DNA from: Candidatus Altarchaeales archaeon
GTDB taxonomy: Archaea > Altiarchaeota > Altiarchaeia > IMC4 > QMZM01
Reading direction: 5' to 3'
Length of the DNA stretch: 7,052 nt
Assembly: GCA_003663045.1 (NCBI GenBank)
Contig: QMZG01000057.1
Span: 1-7,052 of the forward strand
Shown here piece after piece: positions 4,703-7,052 of the stretch (the first letter of the stretch is position 1; each line of letters opens with the position of its first letter). A model generated the notes under the pieces. The model searched no databases and was not told the origin of the DNA. It was given only the letters and a program-made list of their open reading frames with translations. Position numbers and translations under genes: made by a program.

Positions 4703-5959
4703 ATGAAAAAAATAGAGAAACCCAGAGGGACGAGAGATTTTTCTATCGGGGATATGGAGAAGCGCGAATATTCTGAGAGAATAATTTCGGAGATATTTGA
4801 AAACTATGGCTACAGAAAGATCCAGACCCCTACCCTTGAGTATGCAGAACTATTCCAATTGAAATCTGGAGAAGAGATTCAGAAGCATATGTACGTATTC
4901 GAGGATAAGAAGGGGAGAAGGCTTTGTTTGAGACCTGAGGCTACTGCTTCTGTCTGTAGAATGTTCTCAGAGAAACTTCGAAGCCTGCCCAGACCCATCA
5001 AGTTGTATTACCATGGTCCTATGTTCAGGTACGAAGAACCACAGAAGGGGCGCTATAGGGAATTCTGGCATCTTGGTTTAGAGCTAATTGGTCCTTCTGG
5101 GCCCGAAAGTGACGCCGAGGTCATCTCCATAGCATATGAATCCCTGAGAAGATTGGGCCTGGAATTCAAAATAGAAATTGGTCATTTAGGGATAATTCGC
5201 GGTTTATTAAAAGACCTGGGGATTAAAGAAGATATTCAGAACAAGATTATTGCCAGTATCGATAAAGGTGATATTGAAGGTCTAAAAAAATTGATTCGTG
5301 ATGGGCTTCTATTTGATCTAATAAAATTAAAGGGAGATAAAGGTGTAATTGATAAAGCAAATTCTCTACTGGGAGACCATGAAAAATCCATTAAGGCATT
5401 GAATGAATTAAGGGAGATAATCTCCTTGTTGGATCTAATGAAATTGGAATATTCTCTAAATCTGGGAATTGTCCGCGGTCTTGACTATTATACTGGAATG
5501 GTATTTGAGATTCGGGTTAAAGAACTTGGAGCACAGGATCAGATATGTGGTGGGGGCAGATATGATGAATTAATCGGGCTATTCTCAGGAATTTCGGTAC
5601 CAGCAGTTGGATTTGCATTTGGCTTTGATCGGGTAATGGAAGCCATGGAATTGCAGGGGATTGAAATCCCTAAAAAGCAGGTGGATGCAGTAGTAGCACC
5701 AGTTAGCAAAGAGGTGAGAAACGATGCATTGAAAATCGCATCAGAGCTAAGAAAAAATTTCATTGTAGATTTTGATCTAATGAATAGAAAGCTGGGAAAG
5801 ATCTTGGAGTATGCAAGCGATATAGATGCAAGATATGTTGTCATAGTGGGCAAGAGGGATTTGGAAAATGACAAGGTCACTGTTAGAGATATGAAAAGTG
5901 GTGAGCAGAAAATAGTGGAGATAAAAAGAATTGAGGATATTCTAAAAAGTGATAAATGA
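4703..5959 (+). CDS. hisS: Histidyl-tRNA synthetase
   Basis: This class II aminoacyl-tRNA synthetase joins histidine to tRNA-His using ATP in the cytoplasm. I start it at the ATG at 4703 (418 residues), because the protein then opens MKKIEKPRGTRDF, the usual family N-terminus. An in-frame TTG at 4667 would add 12 residues but lies in the TATA box. Motifs, in that numbering: TPTLEY (motif 1 region, 42-47); the motif 2 loop GPMFRYEEPQKGRYREFWH (105-123); the histidine-specific GLDYYTG (259-265); GGGRYD (283-288); and motif 3 GFAFGFDR (303-310). The C-terminal anticodon-binding domain runs from about VDAVVAPVS (residue 327) to the end, with YVVIVGKRDLENDKVTVRD near its end. Length is normal and no key residue is missing. 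It diverges from the flavin-reductase operon and ends two bases before the converging pilin-like gene. Confidence 0.96.
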   Translation: MKKIEKPRGTRDFSIGDMEKREYSERIISEIFENYGYRKIQTPTLEYAELFQLKSGEEIQKHMYVFEDKKGRRLCLRPEATASVCRMFSEKLRSLPRPIKLYYHGPMFRYEEPQKGRYREFWHLGLELIGPSGPESDAEVISIAYESLRRLGLEFKIEIGHLGIIRGLLKDLGIKEDIQNKIIASIDKGDIEGLKKLIRDGLLFDLIKLKGDKGVIDKANSLLGDHEKSIKALNELREIISLLDLMKLEYSLNLGIVRGLDYYTGMVFEIRVKELGAQDQICGGGRYDELIGLFSGISVPAVGFAFGFDRVMEAMELQGIEIPKKQVDAVVAPVSKEVRNDALKIASELRKNFIVDFDLMNRKLGKILEYASDIDARYVVIVGKRDLENDKVTVRDMKSGEQKIVEIKRIEDILKSDK

Positions 5960-5961
5960 AT

Positions 5962-6429
5962 CTACTCCACAGACCCATGACACTCCCCAACGCTTTTGTG
6001 TTTTATTCCAGATACGAGGTTGGTATAAGTGATGGTTATCTTCGCCCTATAGTAATTGCCAGTATCTGGAAAAGTACAACTGGTTACATTTACCTGATAG
6101 CTCTGCCCTGCACGTAATTCTTTATTTATGCCGCTGTTAGAGCATGTCTTGCCAAATATATCCACATCGATTCTATTTAATTTAACCTTCACCCCTGCCT
6201 CATTGGTTAATGTGAGCCCCATCCTGCCAGCAGAGCCATCTGCAACGTGGTCAATCGGCGTTACCTGTGAGAATCCAGTACAGCCAGGAGGTGTTGATGG
6301 GGGTTTAAAGGCCCCCATTTGCCATAGAGCAACCCCCACTACCAGAGTTACCAAGATCGCCCATCCATATGTTGTAAGATACTCAACCGCTGCCTGACCA
6401 TTCCTCTTTCCCAGTGATTTTAATTTCAT
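5962..6429 (-). CDS. Class III signal peptide protein, archaeal pilin-like
   Basis: The 155-residue protein has the short basic leader MKLKSLGKRNG, then QAAVEYLTTYGWAILVTLVV. This is a class III (type IV pilin/archaellin-like) signal: cleavage between G11 and Q12 by an EppA/FlaK-type prepilin peptidase, with the conserved Glu at +5 (E16) followed by the hydrophobic assembly helix to about residue 37. A Pro-rich hinge (PPSTPPGC) leads into a small beta-rich head with strands such as KVKLNRIDVDIFG and YRAKITITYTN, and four cysteines (C50, C96, C118, C150) that could make two disulfides. One N-glycosylation sequon, NVT, occurs at N114. It is probably a subunit of an adhesion-type pilus or another surface structure. 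No pilus ATPase, membrane platform or peptidase gene is in the window, so assembly genes lie elsewhere. It converges on hisS with a two-base gap. The start at 6429 fits the TATA box at 6455-6463. Confidence 0.85.
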   Translation of the reverse strand: MKLKSLGKRNGQAAVEYLTTYGWAILVTLVVGVALWQMGAFKPPSTPPGCTGFSQVTPIDHVADGSAGRMGLTLTNEAGVKVKLNRIDVDIFGKTCSNSGINKELRAGQSYQVNVTSCTFPDTGNYYRAKITITYTNLVSGIKHKSVGECHGSVE

Positions 6430-6454
6430 TTCTAATAATCAATAGAATTTATTC

Positions 6455-6463
6455 CTATAAATA
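6455..6463 (-). promoter_or_regulatory. TATA box for the pilin-like gene
   Basis: The minus strand reads TATTTATAG, centred about 30 bases ahead of the ATG at 6429. The predicted transcript start near 6433 gives a nearly leaderless RNA, common in archaea. It lies just after the stop of the JAMM gene (6466), which suggests the pilin-like gene is transcribed on its own rather than by read-through. Confidence 0.5.
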
Positions 6464-6465
6464 CA

Positions 6466-6840
6466 TTAATGTTTTTTATCAAGTACTTCCAAATCAATTT
6501 TTTTACCATCTCTATCATACGCGGCAACATCTTCTATGCCTCTGTAGGGATATCTCACAATCAAGTGCACGGAGCCAGTTTTCTTAAAAAAACGAATATC
6601 TGCATTAGATGGTTTAAATCTATGTCCGGGATGGGAATGAACACTTCCAATTATTGAATAGTCTATTGGTATCATATCAAATCTTGTAGTGACAAATTTT
6701 TTGCCAAATGTTGATGCTGGGATTATCAGGACCTCCTCTATTATGTCATTTTTGCCCCTCAATAAGCCTCCGAATTCATTGGGGTGAAATTTCTTGGAAA
6801 CCCCAAGAATGAATTCTAATGTATCTTTCTTGATTTTCAT
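6466..6840 (-). CDS. JAMM/MPN+ (JAB, Mov34) metalloprotease-family protein
   Basis: Counted from the ATG at 6840 the protein has 124 residues and starts MKIKKDTLEFILGVSKKFHP, typical of small archaeal JAB-domain proteins. All JAMM zinc-site elements are present: the Glu in NEFGGLL (residue 22), then H-S-H at 68-70, and the Ser and Asp of HSHPGHRFKPSNAD (S78, D81). Family members include deubiquitinase-like isopeptidases such as Rpn11/AMSH and their archaeal relatives that act on SAMP-type modifiers, so a cytoplasmic metallo-isopeptidase or peptidase is the best guess. No ubiquitin-like, E1-like or proteasome gene is nearby to support a pathway. The frame stays open upstream, with further possible starts at 6882 (ATG) and 6939 (TTG). 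The extension contains CHFC and CHC and might be real (see findings). I chose 6840 because it matches the usual domain start; no Shine-Dalgarno site decides the matter. Confidence 0.85.
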   Translation of the reverse strand: MKIKKDTLEFILGVSKKFHPNEFGGLLRGKNDIIEEVLIIPASTFGKKFVTTRFDMIPIDYSIIGSVHSHPGHRFKPSNADIRFFKKTGSVHLIVRYPYRGIEDVAAYDRDGKKIDLEVLDKKH

Positions 6841-6956
6841 TCTAAAGCAATGACACTGGAGCTTTTGTGGGTCTGAACTCATTGTGAATTTATTCGATAT
6901 TCGAATCCAGCCAGATTCACAAAAATGACACCACCACAAGAGATAATACGATTGGT

Positions 6957-6965
6957 GATAAATAA
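6957..6965 (-). promoter_or_regulatory. TATA-like box upstream of the JAMM gene
   Basis: The minus strand reads TTATTTATC, giving a predicted RNA start near 6935. That would leave leaders of about 53 or 95 bases to the ATGs at 6882 or 6840. A TTG at 6939 would lie at or just before the RNA start. A second, weaker AT-rich element at 6885-6895 could serve the ATG at 6840. Confidence 0.3.
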
Positions 6966-6970
6966 GTCAA

Positions 6971-7052
6971 TCATGCCAAGGCAACCAAAGCGAAGAATAG
7001 GACGATGGAAAAAGGAGAATATACATCAGTCATCCATTCACCATGATTAATC
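6971..7052 (-). CDS. Possible C-terminal end of a membrane protein (partial)
   Basis: On the minus strand a frame is open from the window edge to the TGA at 6971-6973. It reads NHGEWMTDVYSPF followed by the hydrophobic run SIVLFFALVALA at the very end. This could be the last transmembrane segment of a protein whose body lies beyond the window. It ends just before the TATA-like box of the JAMM gene, which is a sensible place for a gene boundary. Only about 26 codons are visible, so chance is possible. The opposite strand carries a 25-codon frame from an ATG at 6973, rich in Arg and Lys, which I find less convincing. Confidence 0.2.
   Translation of the reverse strand, partial: INHGEWMTDVYSPFSIVLFFALVALA

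Noticed and set aside
5539..5880. 113-codon minus-strand frame, Ser-rich
   Set aside because: Antisense of the hisS motif 3 and anticodon-binding region, which is fully conserved as protein on the plus strand.
6128..6397. 89-codon plus-strand frame
   Set aside because: Antisense of the pilin-like gene; the minus strand has the class III signal peptide and a well-placed TATA box.
6469..6657. 62-codon plus-strand frame
   Set aside because: Antisense of the JAMM domain gene, whose zinc-site residues are all present.
6973..7050. 25-codon plus-strand frame, MPRQPKRRIGRWKKENIHQS onward
   Set aside because: Too short, no recognised family, no clear promoter, and it competes with a more protein-like minus-strand partial frame.

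Overview
The window looks archaeal. Evidence: AT-rich TATA boxes lie about 25-35 bases ahead of several start codons, with very short or absent leaders and few Shine-Dalgarno sites. There is a pilin-like protein with a class III (archaellin/pilin-type) signal peptide, a stand-alone archaeal-type JAMM protein, an archaeal-looking histidyl-tRNA synthetase, and several lipobox proteins with Thr-rich linkers. I cannot name the lineage from sequence alone. No tRNA, rRNA, CRISPR array or complete insertion sequence is visible.

Layout. Positions 1-621 (minus) hold the N-terminal part of a secreted FG-GAP/VCBS-type repeat protein that runs off the left edge. Positions 762-926 (plus) encode a 54-residue protein that resembles only the N-terminal segment of IS1634-type transposases; a perfect 10-bp tandem repeat sits between its TATA-like box and its ATG. 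Positions 971-1834 (minus) encode a lipoprotein with a complete metallo-beta-lactamase fold. Upstream of it, 1843-2356 (minus) is a decayed stretch: a Thr-rich lipoprotein gene broken by a 13-bp tandem duplication, then a GC-richer segment with UUCG-loop hairpins and broken reading frames.

From 2403 (plus) comes a histone-deacetylase-family (AcuC-like) enzyme. Its 3' end overlaps, tail to tail, a Cys-rich lipoprotein gene (3420-4100, minus). That gene is translationally coupled through an ATGA overlap to a flavin-reductase-like FMN protein (4097-4651, minus). Divergent from this pair is hisS, best started at 4703 and ending at 5959. Two bases further on, converging, is the class III pilin-like gene (5962-6429, minus), then a JAMM/MPN+ metalloprotease-like gene (6466-6840, minus; the open frame continues to 6939). 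The last ~80 bases may hold the C-terminal end of another minus-strand membrane protein.

How they fit together. Housekeeping genes (hisS, the deacetylase, the JAMM protein) are interleaved with cell-surface genes: three lipobox proteins (one decayed), a pilin-like protein and a secreted repeat protein. The only strong operon call is flavin reductase plus Cys-rich lipoprotein. No recognised defence or mobile system is present. The most original observations are the duplication-broken lipoprotein, the Cys-rich lipoprotein coupled to a flavoprotein, the orphan transposase-like N-terminal protein with its repeat at the promoter, and the structured segment ahead of the metallo-hydrolase gene.
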